64,000 nt of DNA from Paractinoplanes durhamensis (GTDB lineage: Bacteria > Actinomycetota > Actinomycetes > Mycobacteriales > Micromonosporaceae): positions 1 to 64,000 of the forward strand of contig NZ_BOML01000038.1 in the NCBI RefSeq assembly GCF_016862175.1. Reading direction: 5' to 3'. A model generated the notes under the pieces. The model worked only from the letters and a program-made list of their open reading frames with translations, made no database searches and was not told the DNA's origin. How positions within the stretch are numbered: the stretch's first letter is position 1; each line of letters begins with the position of its first letter. This document shows positions 9,318-17,119 of this stretch, one piece after another. A program made the position numbers and the translations under genes.

Positions 9318-10124
9318 ATGTCCGCGAGGCTTGCCGATGAGTTGTGGCTTGCGGCGTACGACAGTGTCAGTGGCAAGCCGTCGATCGGTGTGTGGCCGCT
9401 TGGGGTCGGGTTGGCGGCGGGGTTGCTCGCTGAGCTGATTCGTACTGAGGCTGTCGAGCTTTGGGAAGGTGAGCTATTCCGTAAAGCGCCACTGTGCGGG
9501 GATCCGGCATTGGACCCGCTGTTGGTCAAGATGGAGGCGGAGGAGCGGGATTGGTCGCCGGTGCCTTCGATGCAGGTAGCGGCAGAGGTTGGCTGGGGCT
9601 ACCCGCCGTCTCATGGTCAGAAATGGCCTTCGGTGGTCTCGGAGCGCCGAAGTCTGCGTCCGGCGGCGCGGGAGGCGTGGAACCTGCGTCCGGCCGAGGA
9701 CGGCAGTCGTCGCCGGTCGCGTGGTCATCAAGTGCGTACGTGGATGTCGTATCTGGCCTATGAGCACCGTGCCGAGCGGTTGGTCGTCGATCGGCTCGCG
9801 CGGGCCGGCCTGGTGCGGCGGGAGCATCGCCGACGCTTCTTTGGTGGCGCGAAGCCGCGGTGGGTGCCTTATGACTCGGTGGTGGCCGGGACACCGGCGA
9901 GCGCGATCAGCACCGCCTTGCAACGCGGCCTTGAGCTGCCGGACGAGGGCTTGATGCTGGCGGGCCTGCTCTTGGCGACCGGTCTTCATCACCTTGCGCT
10001 GGCGACTCTGACACCGCTTGAGCGGGCCGCGTTGGCCGAGCAGATGAGCTGTGGCCTGCACGAATCGATGCGGCATCTGTTGCAGGCCGCGAATGCCGCT
10101 GTCGGTGAGGCCGCCATGCGCTAG
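9318..10124 (+). CDS. GPP34 (GOLPH3-like) family protein
   Basis: A 268-residue protein resembling the bacterial GPP34 family. It starts SARLADELWLAAYDS, contains GVGLAAGLLAELI and GKPSIGV, then an RLVVDRLARAGLVRRE helix and a C-terminal DEGLMLAGLLLATGL segment. The eukaryotic relative binds phosphoinositides at the Golgi; the actinobacterial members are of uncertain function and often sit near regulatory or secondary-metabolic genes. The start at 9318 is preferred: GGAAGGAA lies about 10 bases upstream and the 22 codons further up are not conserved in style. It is followed directly by an acetyltransferase remnant. Family assignment is fairly firm; function is unknown. Confidence 0.72.
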   Translation: MSARLADELWLAAYDSVSGKPSIGVWPLGVGLAAGLLAELIRTEAVELWEGELFRKAPLCGDPALDPLLVKMEAEERDWSPVPSMQVAAEVGWGYPPSHGQKWPSVVSERRSLRPAAREAWNLRPAEDGSRRRSRGHQVRTWMSYLAYEHRAERLVVDRLARAGLVRREHRRRFFGGAKPRWVPYDSVVAGTPASAISTALQRGLELPDEGLMLAGLLLATGLHHLALATLTPLERAALAEQMSCGLHESMRHLLQAANAAVGEAAMR

Positions 10125-10134
10125 CAGCGCCCTG

Positions 10135-10314
10135 ATGGCTCACACCCATGCCCGCCTCGACGCCGACGGCATCCCGGCCTACCTCGAGGCCACCGGCGTC
10201 GACAACCGGCGCCTCTACCGGCGGCATCACTACACCGACATGAGCCCGCCGACCATCGGCGTGGCCGACGGCATCAGCCTCTACCGCATGTGGCGCCCCG
10301 CCCGCCGGGACTGA
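10135..10314 (+). pseudogene. C-terminal remnant of a GNAT acetyltransferase
   Basis: The 59 codons encode GIPAYLEATGVDNRRLYRRH, then YTDMSPP, ending SLYRMWRPARRD. This is the usual last third of actinobacterial GNAT N-acetyltransferases, the part containing the conserved Asn-x-x-x-Leu-Tyr turn that follows the acetyl-CoA site. The acetyl-CoA-binding core (Arg/Gln-x-x-Gly-x-Gly/Ala) is absent, because the GPP34 gene lies immediately upstream. I read it as a truncated relic rather than a working gene. An ATG happens to open it at 10135 but no good ribosome site precedes it. Confidence 0.65.
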
Positions 10315-10398
10315 CCCTGCGGATCTGTCCGTCTCCTCGACGATCCTGCCCGCGGCCCCCCTGCGCCGATCGGCCATGGCGCTACGCGGAAGGGATCC

Positions 10399-10459
10399 GG
10401 TGGTGTGCCGCCCTTGAGCGCCTGGCCATCCCCGGGCCGGCCCAGGGCGGCACACCACC
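10399..10459. terminator. 16-bp inverted repeat, likely terminator
   Basis: GGTGGTGTGCCGCCCT (10399-10414) is matched perfectly by its complement at 10444-10459 across a 29-base loop. It lies after the acetyltransferase remnant and before the next rightward genes. There is no T-run, as is common for actinobacterial terminators. Confidence 0.6.
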
Positions 10460-10493
10460 ACCCCCACCAACTCTCATGTGAAGGACTGCACCG

Positions 10494-10772
10494 ATGACCC
10501 TGCGCCGGCCGTTGCCCAGAGCACCCGGAGCGTCCGTCGTCCGGGCGGCCCGCCGATCGTCGCGGCCACGCCCGGACGTCTCTCAGGACAGGCTCCCGGC
10601 AGGCGGCGAACCCGCTCAAGCAGCGTGCGGGGTTCGGCCAGCCGTACCCACCGCCGCTACGGCGCCGGTCGGTTGCCGTCTTGCCGGATGGCCTCGTCCG
10701 CTCGGGCCGGTGTCCGGCCGACGTCGTGCCGGGCGGTTGACGCGGTGGCGGCTGACCGGGGGCGCGCGATGA
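10494..10772 (+). CDS. Small Arg-rich protein of unknown function
   Basis: A 92-codon frame preceded by GAAGGAC at a good distance. It ends in ATGA, so its stop overlaps the start of the next gene by four bases, the best reason to take it seriously. The predicted protein is rich in Arg, Ala, Pro and Gly with no domain, membrane segment or repeat. It could be a translational-coupling leader rather than a functional protein. Confidence is low because high-GC DNA yields such frames by chance. Confidence 0.35.
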   Translation: MTLRRPLPRAPGASVVRAARRSSRPRPDVSQDRLPAGGEPAQAACGVRPAVPTAATAPVGCRLAGWPRPLGPVSGRRRAGRLTRWRLTGGAR

Positions 10773-11458
10773 TCGCTTCGACGCCTGCGGTCCAGAGGAT
10801 CGCACCGGTGGTGATGGCCTTGCGGCTGGCCACCCGCCGCAGCCCCGCCACCACCGCAGGCCGTCTGCGTCACCTGCTCGCCGAACCCGCACAGGCCGAT
10901 CCGCAGGTGACGGCAGATCTGCGCGCTTTGCACGCCGAGGTGCTCCTGCAATGCGGAGACCTGGACGGGGCGCTGGATGCGAGCGTCGCGGCTGCTCACG
11001 CCGCCGGGACGCTGCACCACCGGGACTGGCCCCGGCTGATCACCGCGTTGCTGATCAGCGCTGATCTGGCCGTGTGGGCGGGCCATCCACACGCGGTCGC
11101 CGCGTGCGACAGCACCCTGAGCGCGTTCACCGGCCTCGACCGACCCGACCCTGACCGCGAAACTGTCGCGGCGGCGCTGCATGCGGTAGCGGTCTTCCAC
11201 CACACCGACGCCGGCCACGGCTACACCCTGCTGGACAACCTGAGCCGTACCGTGCCGCAGGGGCCGATCGACGCGATGCTGGCCGCCGGTCTCGCCGCCA
11301 TGCGCACCGGCCCGAGGGTGGGCGGCCGGCCGCGGCACGGCGTGCCGCCGCCGGTCCCTGGCGGCGTGCTGCAGCCCCGGCTCGACACCACCACGGCCGC
11401 CTACCTGGCCTCCCGCGTCCACGCCCGACCCCGACACGACCAGGCGGTGGTGTCATGA
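10769..11458 (+). CDS. Hypothetical helical protein upstream of a methyltransferase
   Basis: 229 residues starting MIASTPAVQRIAPVVMALRL. The body is Ala/Leu-rich and helical, for example TADLRALHAEVLLQCGDLDG and LITALLISADLAVWAGHP, with paired-helix spacing like TPR repeats. No enzyme motif is visible. The start codon overlaps the upstream small frame (ATGA) and the stop overlaps the methyltransferase start (ATGA), so it sits in a tightly coupled operon. In-frame codons further upstream (to 10478) look non-coding. The C-terminus from about residue 170 becomes Gly/Pro-rich. A helper or sensor role next to the methyltransferase is possible but unproven. Confidence 0.55.
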   Translation: MIASTPAVQRIAPVVMALRLATRRSPATTAGRLRHLLAEPAQADPQVTADLRALHAEVLLQCGDLDGALDASVAAAHAAGTLHHRDWPRLITALLISADLAVWAGHPHAVAACDSTLSAFTGLDRPDPDRETVAAALHAVAVFHHTDAGHGYTLLDNLSRTVPQGPIDAMLAAGLAAMRTGPRVGGRPRHGVPPPVPGGVLQPRLDTTTAAYLASRVHARPRHDQAVVS

Positions 11459-12273
11459 CCGACCGCGGCGAGATGAACGTGGCGGTCCCGGCGCCGGCCC
11501 GCCGGTACAACAGGTGGCTCGGCGGCAAGGACAACTTCGCCGCTGACCGGGCGTCGGCCGACGCTATCGAGCGGGTTTTCCCGACGATCACCGCAGCGGC
11601 GGTGCAGAACCGGCGGTGCCTGGGGCGGGCGGTCGGCTATCTGGCCGGTGAGTGCGGGGTCCGCCAGTTCCTCGACGTCGGCTGCGGCCTGCCGACGGGC
11701 CGGCACAACGTGCACGAGATCGCGCAGCAGATCGCCCCGCAGGCCCGGATCGTCTATGTCGACAACGATCCGCTGGTCGCGGTCCACGCCCGCGCGTTGA
11801 TGACGAGCACCCTAGAAGGCAAGGTCGCGGTCCACGAGGCGGACCTGCGCCGACCAGACGAGATCACCGGCGCCGGCCTGGTGCACGACACGCTCGACTT
11901 CACCCGGCCGGTCGCCGTGCTGCTGTTCGCCGTCCTTCACTTCATACCCGACGACACCGTCCACGCGGCGGTCCGCGAGTTGATGGCCGCCGTTCCGTCC
12001 GGCAGCTACCTGGCGCTCTCACACGCCACCTTCGACCCGCTCGGCGACCAGACCCGTGCCGCGCTCGGCACGTTCACCGAACCCGGCGCCGCGGACGGGC
12101 CGTTCCTACCTCGCACCCACGAGGAGATCACTGCGCTGCTCGCCGGGCTCGACCTGGTCGAGCCGGGCCTGGTGTCCACGGTGCGCTGGCGCCCGCAGCT
12201 GCAACCGGAAGCAGACCAGACCCTCGGCGACCACGAAGTGATCACCTACGCAGCAGTGGCGAAGAAACCATGA
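11455..12273 (+). CDS. SAM-dependent methyltransferase (PF04672/DUF574 type)
   Basis: A 272-residue class I methyltransferase of the family common in actinomycetes. Visible elements are PARRYNRWLGGKDNFAADR near the N-terminus, which is the family hallmark, then FLDVGCGLPT (SAM-binding motif I) near residue 70, VYVDNDPLVAVHARAL (motif II acidic residue) and VAVLLFAVLHFIPD (motif IV region). Members are often found beside XRE/DUF397 genes and methylate unknown substrates; some are proposed in secondary metabolism. It is translationally coupled to the upstream hypothetical gene by a four-base overlap. Nothing appears truncated. Confidence 0.88.
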   Translation: MTDRGEMNVAVPAPARRYNRWLGGKDNFAADRASADAIERVFPTITAAAVQNRRCLGRAVGYLAGECGVRQFLDVGCGLPTGRHNVHEIAQQIAPQARIVYVDNDPLVAVHARALMTSTLEGKVAVHEADLRRPDEITGAGLVHDTLDFTRPVAVLLFAVLHFIPDDTVHAAVRELMAAVPSGSYLALSHATFDPLGDQTRAALGTFTEPGAADGPFLPRTHEEITALLAGLDLVEPGLVSTVRWRPQLQPEADQTLGDHEVITYAAVAKKP

Positions 12274-12573
12274 CCGATCACCGGCAGGACCGCCACCCTC
12301 GCTTCCGGGCGCCACGCCATGCGCGCCGGGACGTTCGCCCGTGCGCCGACCGGGGGTGAGGCATCCCGCCGACAAGGTGATCTTGCCGCGGTGAGTGAGC
12401 TGTCGACCGTCCCGCCGATCGTTGCCCTGAACGTGGCGGGCCGCTGGTCGGCCTCAAGGATTCCCGGCCCGGGTTCGCCTCCCGTGCAAAGCAGACGGCC
12501 CGAGCCGGGGTGCAAGTGCACGACGGCGCGGGGACCGCATCTCCGCAGGCACACCAGCAAAGGAGATCCTGCC

Positions 12574-12813
12574 ATGGGCACCGATCTGTACTCCGTGGAG
12601 ATTCCCGACAGGCAGTTCCGCACGCCGTGCGGCGGCAACCTCGGCGGCAGCCTCGAATCCTGCGTCTCCTTCGCGGAGATCCCCGGGCACCCCGGCGCCT
12701 ACGCCGTGCGTGACACCAAACGCGGCACGGCCAGCCCGGAGCTGCGGTTCACCGCGGCCGAGATGACGGATTTCGTCGCTGCCATGACGGCCACGCCCGG
12801 CGGTACCGCCTGA
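12574..12813 (+). CDS. DUF397 domain protein
   Basis: 79 residues starting MGTDLYSVEIPD behind a strong AAAGGAGAT ribosome site. The middle has SCVSFAEIPG and the C-terminus has LRFTAAEMTDFVAAM, fitting the DUF397 pattern of a Cys-Val core and a final helix 'W/F-x-x-F-x-x-x'. DUF397 proteins normally pair with XRE-DUF5753 regulators (Streptomyces WhiJ/BldB-type modules) and are thought to modulate them. Here the likely partner is the leftward regulator at 15987-16835, about 3 kb away, and a second broken DUF397 copy lies closer to it. The upstream in-frame extension is rejected because of the ribosome site. Confidence 0.75.
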   Translation: MGTDLYSVEIPDRQFRTPCGGNLGGSLESCVSFAEIPGHPGAYAVRDTKRGTASPELRFTAAEMTDFVAAMTATPGGTA

Positions 12814-12837
12814 TCCCAGCCAGCACCCAGTCACCCG

Positions 12838-12864
12838 GCGGGCCGCCTGCGTACGGCGGCCCGC
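12838..12864. terminator. Short GC hairpin between two small genes
   Basis: GCGGGCCGCC and GGCGGCCCGC form a perfect 10-bp stem around a 7-base loop. It lies between the DUF397 gene and the next frame. An equivalent hairpin is kept in the decayed duplicate near 15613-15640, which supports homology of the two blocks. Confidence 0.5.
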
Positions 12865-12890
12865 TGCCCGGCAACGGCGGAGAGAAACAC

Positions 12891-13328
12891 ATGAGCGCAC
12901 GGCATTGGCACGGATATTTCTGGACAGGCGCGAGCGCCGAACTCAAGGACGACTCGACGCGTCGTCCCGGCGCTGCCGGCTCACCGGAGCGGCAGCCCTT
13001 CGTGCGGTCGACCGTGCCGCCCTTGCAGACCGGCTACTACCTGCTGCGCTCACCCGAAGCCGGGCATACCTGGACCGATCCCGACGAGACCATCGCCTGG
13101 CTCGCCGCGACCTATCAGCGGCATCCACCCCACGACCGCGACAGCCAGGCGCCGGCTTACGTAGGCCTCGACCAGCGGAAGGTCACCAGCCGCGACGGTC
13201 TGGTCAACGGCGTCGACGCCTGTTGGCAGTACTACACCGCCGGCATGGGGCAGGTCGTGCTCGTGGCCATCTGCTGCCCGCACAGCCACCTGCCGGACCT
13301 CGACTGCCCGATGCCGCCCCACCCCTGA
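12891..13328 (+). CDS. Hypothetical protein paired with DUF397 gene
   Basis: 145 residues starting MSARHWHGYFWTG, with GGAGAG upstream. It is rich in Trp, Tyr and His and contains TGYYLLRSPEAGHTWTDPDE and a C-terminal Cys pair (ICCPHSHLPD). No family is recognised. It lies 25 bases before the JmjC/cupin gene and 77 bases after the DUF397 gene. A partial, stop-interrupted copy of this gene lies at about 15673-15930, also downstream of a DUF397 copy, so the two genes appear to travel as a unit. Confidence 0.6.
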   Translation: MSARHWHGYFWTGASAELKDDSTRRPGAAGSPERQPFVRSTVPPLQTGYYLLRSPEAGHTWTDPDETIAWLAATYQRHPPHDRDSQAPAYVGLDQRKVTSRDGLVNGVDACWQYYTAGMGQVVLVAICCPHSHLPDLDCPMPPHP

Positions 13329-13353
13329 CTTTGCCCGTCTTTGGAGGACGACC

Positions 13354-14262
13354 ATGTCCCTGGCGATGCTGTTCGACGACACCACCGTCCACACCATGCT
13401 GACCGCCTGGCCGACCAAACCCGCCATAGGCGAGCTGCCCACCGGCAGCAGCCTGCCGGGAATCGTCACCGCGGCACTGCTCCTCCGCTACCTGGAGACC
13501 GGCACCGCCCCGGCCGACGAGATCAACGTGATCAAGGACGGCGCCGCCCGTCACCCGCGCGCCTTCACCACCGGCGGACACCTCGACCCGGCCAAGGTCG
13601 CCATGTGGCGCGAACGCGGACACAGCTTCCAACTGCGCAACCTCAACCGCTGGTATCCGCCGCTGCACACCATGTGCGCGGCCATCCAACGCGAAACCGG
13701 ATACGGCTGCTACGTCACCGGGTTCGTCACCCCACCCGGAGCCCAAGGCCTGGACTACCACTGGGACCAGAACATGGGCATCATCTACCAACTCGCCGGC
13801 CGCAAGACCTGGCAGATCTGGGAACCCGTCGTCGACGAGCCGCACCGCGACCACCACGCCTCCAACACCCAGCCGATCGCCGAACTCGTCGAACGGCTCA
13901 CCGGGGCCGGCCCTGACCAGCAGATCGACCTCGGCCCCGGCCAGGTCCTCGTGCTGCCCCGCGGCTGGATCCACAACCCCCACGCCCGCGACCAGCAGCA
14001 GGAGAGCGTCCATCTGACCTTCGTGCTCCGCGAACGCACCGGCCACTGGATCAGCGAGAAACTGGCCGCCGCGGCGATCACCGCCACCGACCTGCGCCGC
14101 GTGATCGCACCGTCGCACATCACCGACCCGCAGAAGCTCGCCGGCGAGATCGACCAGGCACGTCAGCTGCTGACCGCCTGGCTCACCACCATCGACGACA
14201 CGGCCCTCGCCGACGAACTGCTCGCCGTGGCCAGGACAGAACTCGACGCCGACTACGTCTGA
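13354..14262 (+). CDS. JmjC/cupin-4 (ribosomal-oxygenase-like) Fe(II) protein
   Basis: A 302-residue protein of the cupin-4 group, which contains Fe(II)/2-oxoglutarate-dependent hydroxylases such as YcfD and NO66. The first iron ligands are in LDYHWDQNM (His136, Asp138) and the third in PRGWIHNPHA (His207). The segments YVTGFVTPPGAQG and YQLAGRKTWQIWEP are the typical beta-strands of the fold. Known relatives hydroxylate His or Arg residues in ribosomal proteins or peptides. The C-terminal about 80 residues are helical. GGAGG lies upstream of the ATG. The neighbours (small Trp/His-rich protein, methyltransferase) make a protein- or peptide-modification role conceivable, but the substrate is unknown. 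Confidence 0.82.
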   Translation: MSLAMLFDDTTVHTMLTAWPTKPAIGELPTGSSLPGIVTAALLLRYLETGTAPADEINVIKDGAARHPRAFTTGGHLDPAKVAMWRERGHSFQLRNLNRWYPPLHTMCAAIQRETGYGCYVTGFVTPPGAQGLDYHWDQNMGIIYQLAGRKTWQIWEPVVDEPHRDHHASNTQPIAELVERLTGAGPDQQIDLGPGQVLVLPRGWIHNPHARDQQQESVHLTFVLRERTGHWISEKLAAAAITATDLRRVIAPSHITDPQKLAGEIDQARQLLTAWLTTIDDTALADELLAVARTELDADYV

Positions 14263-14564
14263 ACCCGCAAGCGAGCGACACCCTCAGCCGCCCCAGGAGA
14301 AAAAACGTCCCTGCGCCTCACCCACCTGACCGGCATGAGGACACGCACCCCCGGGCCAGCAGCGCCGGCCCACGCACTGGCAGGGAACAGGGCCCCGGCC
14401 GCCCGGGCACCACCGGCAGATGAGCGGCCGCCAGTACGACGATCTCCCGTTTTGGGGGAACGTCGCCCGCCAGGCTGCTGCCGGTTCGTGATCACCCAGA
14501 TCCTCGGCCCCGGTCCACCGACCGCTGGGCTACACCCCTTCACACGTTCAGGAGCTTCTACTAC

Positions 14565-15392
14565 ATGACCGCCGAATTCGTCCGGGTTCGCCGTCGCAGG
14601 CTGCAAACCGCGGTGCGCCGATACCTGCACCCTGGCACCGGCCGCACGATTACCGTCATCGGTACCTACCACCTGGCCAAACCGGCCTACTGGCAGGACC
14701 TGCGCGAGGTGATCGACAAACTCGAAGCCAACGGCGCTGTCGTGCACTGCGAGGGCAGCACAAAATCCCACCCCGACGACGACGTCACTGACGAGGAACG
14801 GCAGATCGTGGACCAGCTTGTCCGCGCCGGCACGCTCGAGAGACGACGGATCAAGGCACTGGGCTGGACCGGCCAAGTCGAAGGGCTCGGATATCCCGAC
14901 AGCTGGCGCGTCGTCGATCTGAGCACCGCGGAGATCGTCCGCCGGTTGGGGCCGGCCCTGGGCCGCCACGCCGCCGCTCACAAGATGCGCGGGATGGATT
15001 GGCCGGATATCGACAGGGCCGGTTTCAACAAGCTGCGCCTGAAGATCACGTTCCTGTTCCGGTTCATGGCGGCCGACAATCTGGTCATCAAAGCCAGCAA
15101 CGGCAGCGGTCCCTCCGACGATGTCATCGTCAAGGCCCGAGATCAGCACGCCCTGGCCGAGGCCGCCGGCGCGGACCAGGACCTGGTGATGATCTGGGGA
15201 CTGGCGCACCTTCCCGGCCTGGACGCGGGCCTGATAGCGCTGGGCTTCGAACGGTCCGGGCCTCTGCAATGGCACACCGTGACGCGCAGAGTCCCATCGA
15301 TCTGCGGTGCCCTGCTGCGCTGGGCCGTCCGCTGGCCCGCCCCACGTGTTCCGCAAGACACCCATGAGCAGGTCCAGCAGAGTCGGCCATGA
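14565..15392 (+). CDS. TraB/TIKI-superfamily-like protein
   Basis: A 275-residue protein with two GX2H motifs, GTYH (33-36) and GLAH (212-215), and an acidic residue in VVHCEGS (Glu63). These are the shared signature of the TIKI/TraB/PrgY superfamily of putative metalloproteases. Between them lie a helical region and KLRLKITFLFRF. No signal peptide or membrane anchor is clear, unlike TIKI or GumN-type members. An AGGAG site precedes the ATG. TraB/PrgY relatives inhibit pheromone signalling; other members have unknown roles. Placement between the cupin gene and a decayed DUF397 block gives no further clue. Confidence 0.6.
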   Translation: MTAEFVRVRRRRLQTAVRRYLHPGTGRTITVIGTYHLAKPAYWQDLREVIDKLEANGAVVHCEGSTKSHPDDDVTDEERQIVDQLVRAGTLERRRIKALGWTGQVEGLGYPDSWRVVDLSTAEIVRRLGPALGRHAAAHKMRGMDWPDIDRAGFNKLRLKITFLFRFMAADNLVIKASNGSGPSDDVIVKARDQHALAEAAGADQDLVMIWGLAHLPGLDAGLIALGFERSGPLQWHTVTRRVPSICGALLRWAVRWPAPRVPQDTHEQVQQSRP

Positions 15393-15432
15393 ACCACAAA
15401 CAGGCGGCGCAGCCTTCGTCAAGCCTCCTGCC

Positions 15433-15588
15433 ATGAACTCCGATCTGTACTCCGCGGACGTTCCGGAAGAGGCGCTCCGCACGCCCGTGCGGCGCCAACC
15501 CAGGCGGCAGAATGGAAGCTGCGGCTATTTCGCCGAGATGAACGAATCCGTCGCCACGATCAGCGCGACGTCGCGTAGCGACGCCTGA
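15433..15588 (+). pseudogene. Decayed second copy of the DUF397 gene
   Basis: The frame begins MNSDLYSADVPEEALRTPV, closely parallel to the intact MGTDLYSVEIPDRQFRTPC at 12574. After GSCGYFAEMNES the two diverge, and the copy stops without the C-terminal DUF397 helix. It sits next to the XRE-DUF5753 gene that would be its natural partner. I treat it as a degraded paralogue from a segmental duplication. Confidence 0.65.
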
Positions 15589-15672
15589 CCCCCGAGCAAC
15601 ACCCGTCAAAGCGGGCGGGCCGCTGTCCGGGCGGCCCGCCCTGCTCCCGGCAACCGGCGGAAGGACCACGCG

Positions 15673-15930
15673 ATGAGCGCGACACAGCATCGGGACGGAT
15701 ACTCCTAGCACGCGCGAGTGCCACGTTGAAGGACGATCCGGTGCACCGCCCTGGCCGGCCGGCCCGCCCGCCCGAACGACAGGCGTTCATCCGCGCGGGT
15801 TACCGCCGTTGCAGGCCGGCCACCGGCTGCTGCGCCGTCCTACCGCCGATCAGCACCGCGACGACCACGGCCGCCAGCAGATCATGGCCAGCAAAGCGGC
15901 AGCGGGTCCGAAGCGAGGACCGCACGGGCA
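15673..15930 (+). pseudogene. Decayed copy of the 12891 hypothetical gene
   Basis: The ATG at 15673 opens a frame that matches the start of the 12891 gene (MSA...HRDGYS against MSA...WHGYF) but hits TAG at codon 12. Similar DNA continues past the stop: gaacgacaggcgttcatccg corresponds to gagcggcagcccttcgtgcg in the intact gene, followed by alike Leu-Gln-Thr/Ala-Gly-codon stretches. There are frame changes along the way. It is a non-functional duplicate. Confidence 0.6.
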
Positions 15931-15986
15931 CTGCGTAACCCCTGTGGCCGTTCATCTGCGATGGGCCAGGCAACAACGATGCACGT

Positions 15987-16835
15987 TCAGATGAGGCGGG
16001 TGATCCAGTTGCGGATCAGCTGCAGGGATTGCGTCTCGTCGAGTGCCAGCCGTGACAGGTCAGCGAAGAGCTGTTCGCATCGTTGGACGTCGTCTTTCTT
16101 GGCCTGGAAGATGGCACCGAGTGGACCGTCGATGTGGACGACGTCATCCATGGTCGCCTCACCGAACCTCAGCACGGAGAATGCCCCGCCGAGAGCGATG
16201 CCGGGGGCCGCGGTAAACGGCAGGATCTGGACGGTCACGTTGAATAGGGCCGCCAGCCGCGCCGTCTGCTCGAGTTGGGCGCGCATGATGTCGGGACCAC
16301 CGACGTGACGATGCAATGCGCTTTCGTCCACGATCGCGTGTAGCCGCAGCGGATCCTGATGATGCAGGACTCCTTGGCGGGCCAGCCGGAAGGCCACCTG
16401 GCGCCGGATCTCATCAGGGCCGTATCCAGAACCCGACCGGAAGAGGGCTTCCGCGTACGCGGCGGTCTGCAGCAGGGCGGGGAAGACTGTCGGTTCGAAA
16501 GTCGTCGCGGTGACCGCGGCGGCTTCCAAGCCGGCGTAGGTCGACATGGCCGGCCCGAAGCCGTACTGCTGCCACCAGCCGTCCTCTCGACTTTGCCGGG
16601 CCATGACAAGTAGCTGTTCGGTGAGGTCATCGTCGAGTTCGTACAGGTGGCACAACGCCTTGACGTACATGACTGTCGGCTGGCGTTTCGCCGTTTCGAT
16701 GCGGCTGACCTGAGACGGGTTGATCTCCAACGCTTCGGCGGCCTGCGTCACCGTCAGCCCCTTCGCCTCCCGATGTATACGGAGGAGCGCCCCCAGCTGC
16801 AGACGGAGCACCGTAGGACTTTTCGGGCGGGTCAT
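15987..16835 (-). CDS. XRE-family HTH regulator with DUF5753
   Basis: 282 residues. Residues about 10-65 form an XRE HTH (LRIHREAKGLTVTQAAEALE, NPSQVSRIETAKRQPT). The rest is the DUF5753 domain, with YAGLEAAAVTATTFEPTVFP, the PALLQTAAYAEAL helix, and QILPFTAAPGIALGGAFSVL. Such regulators pair with DUF397 proteins in actinomycetes and influence development or antibiotic genes. The ATG at 16835 has GGAG seven bases upstream; a TTG two codons earlier is less likely. Three phased TGGCAA repeats and a 16-bp palindrome lie just upstream and are probably its own operator. Confidence 0.88.
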   Translation of the reverse strand: MTRPKSPTVLRLQLGALLRIHREAKGLTVTQAAEALEINPSQVSRIETAKRQPTVMYVKALCHLYELDDDLTEQLLVMARQSREDGWWQQYGFGPAMSTYAGLEAAAVTATTFEPTVFPALLQTAAYAEALFRSGSGYGPDEIRRQVAFRLARQGVLHHQDPLRLHAIVDESALHRHVGGPDIMRAQLEQTARLAALFNVTVQILPFTAAPGIALGGAFSVLRFGEATMDDVVHIDGPLGAIFQAKKDDVQRCEQLFADLSRLALDETQSLQLIRNWITRLI

Positions 16836-16893
16836 CGGCAACTCCGTACGTAGGCGTGCTTTCGCGTCGAAGGGGTGGTGCGCAACCGACGTA

Positions 16894-16935
16894 TGGCAAG
16901 GCTATGTTGGCAACTCGGTTTTGGCAATTGCCAAA
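16894..16935. promoter_or_regulatory. Phased TGGCAA repeats and palindrome, probable XRE operator
   Basis: TGGCAA occurs at 16894, 16908 and 16922, that is with an exact 14-bp period. The last copy is half of a perfect 16-bp palindrome, TTTGGCAATTGCCAAA (16920-16935). The array lies 60-100 bases upstream of the leftward XRE-DUF5753 start, where its promoter must be. Confidence 0.55.
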
Positions 16936-17040
16936 CGGACATGGCTCGGCAACGGGAGTGCCCCCGGGCTCGGTCTGCTCGGGCGAAGGTGAGCAGCCAA
17001 GGCGATCAGTCAGCAGCCGCTGTTCCGAGATGGCTATTTG

Positions 17041-17087
17041 CAGCTGTCGGCCGATCCCCACCACGCCATCGCGCTCGCCGACAGCTG
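17041..17087. repeat. 11-bp inverted repeat upstream of a LexA-like box
   Basis: CAGCTGTCGGC (17041-17051) and GCCGACAGCTG (17077-17087) are perfect complements separated by 25 bases. It may be a terminator or an operator. It ends six bases before the LexA-like palindrome. Confidence 0.45.
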
Positions 17088-17092
17088 CACTA

Positions 17093-17110
17093 TTAGAACG
17101 TATGTTCTAA
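17093..17110. promoter_or_regulatory. LexA/SOS-box-like palindrome
   Basis: TTAGAACGTATGTTCTAA is a perfect 7+4+7 palindrome. Its core GAAC-N4-GTTC, with GTAT in the centre, matches the core of the actinobacterial SOS box (consensus TCGAACNNNNGTTCGA). It ends nine bases before the ATG at 17120, where it would block transcription of that gene. Confidence 0.6.
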
Positions 17111-17119
17111 CATGCTGGC

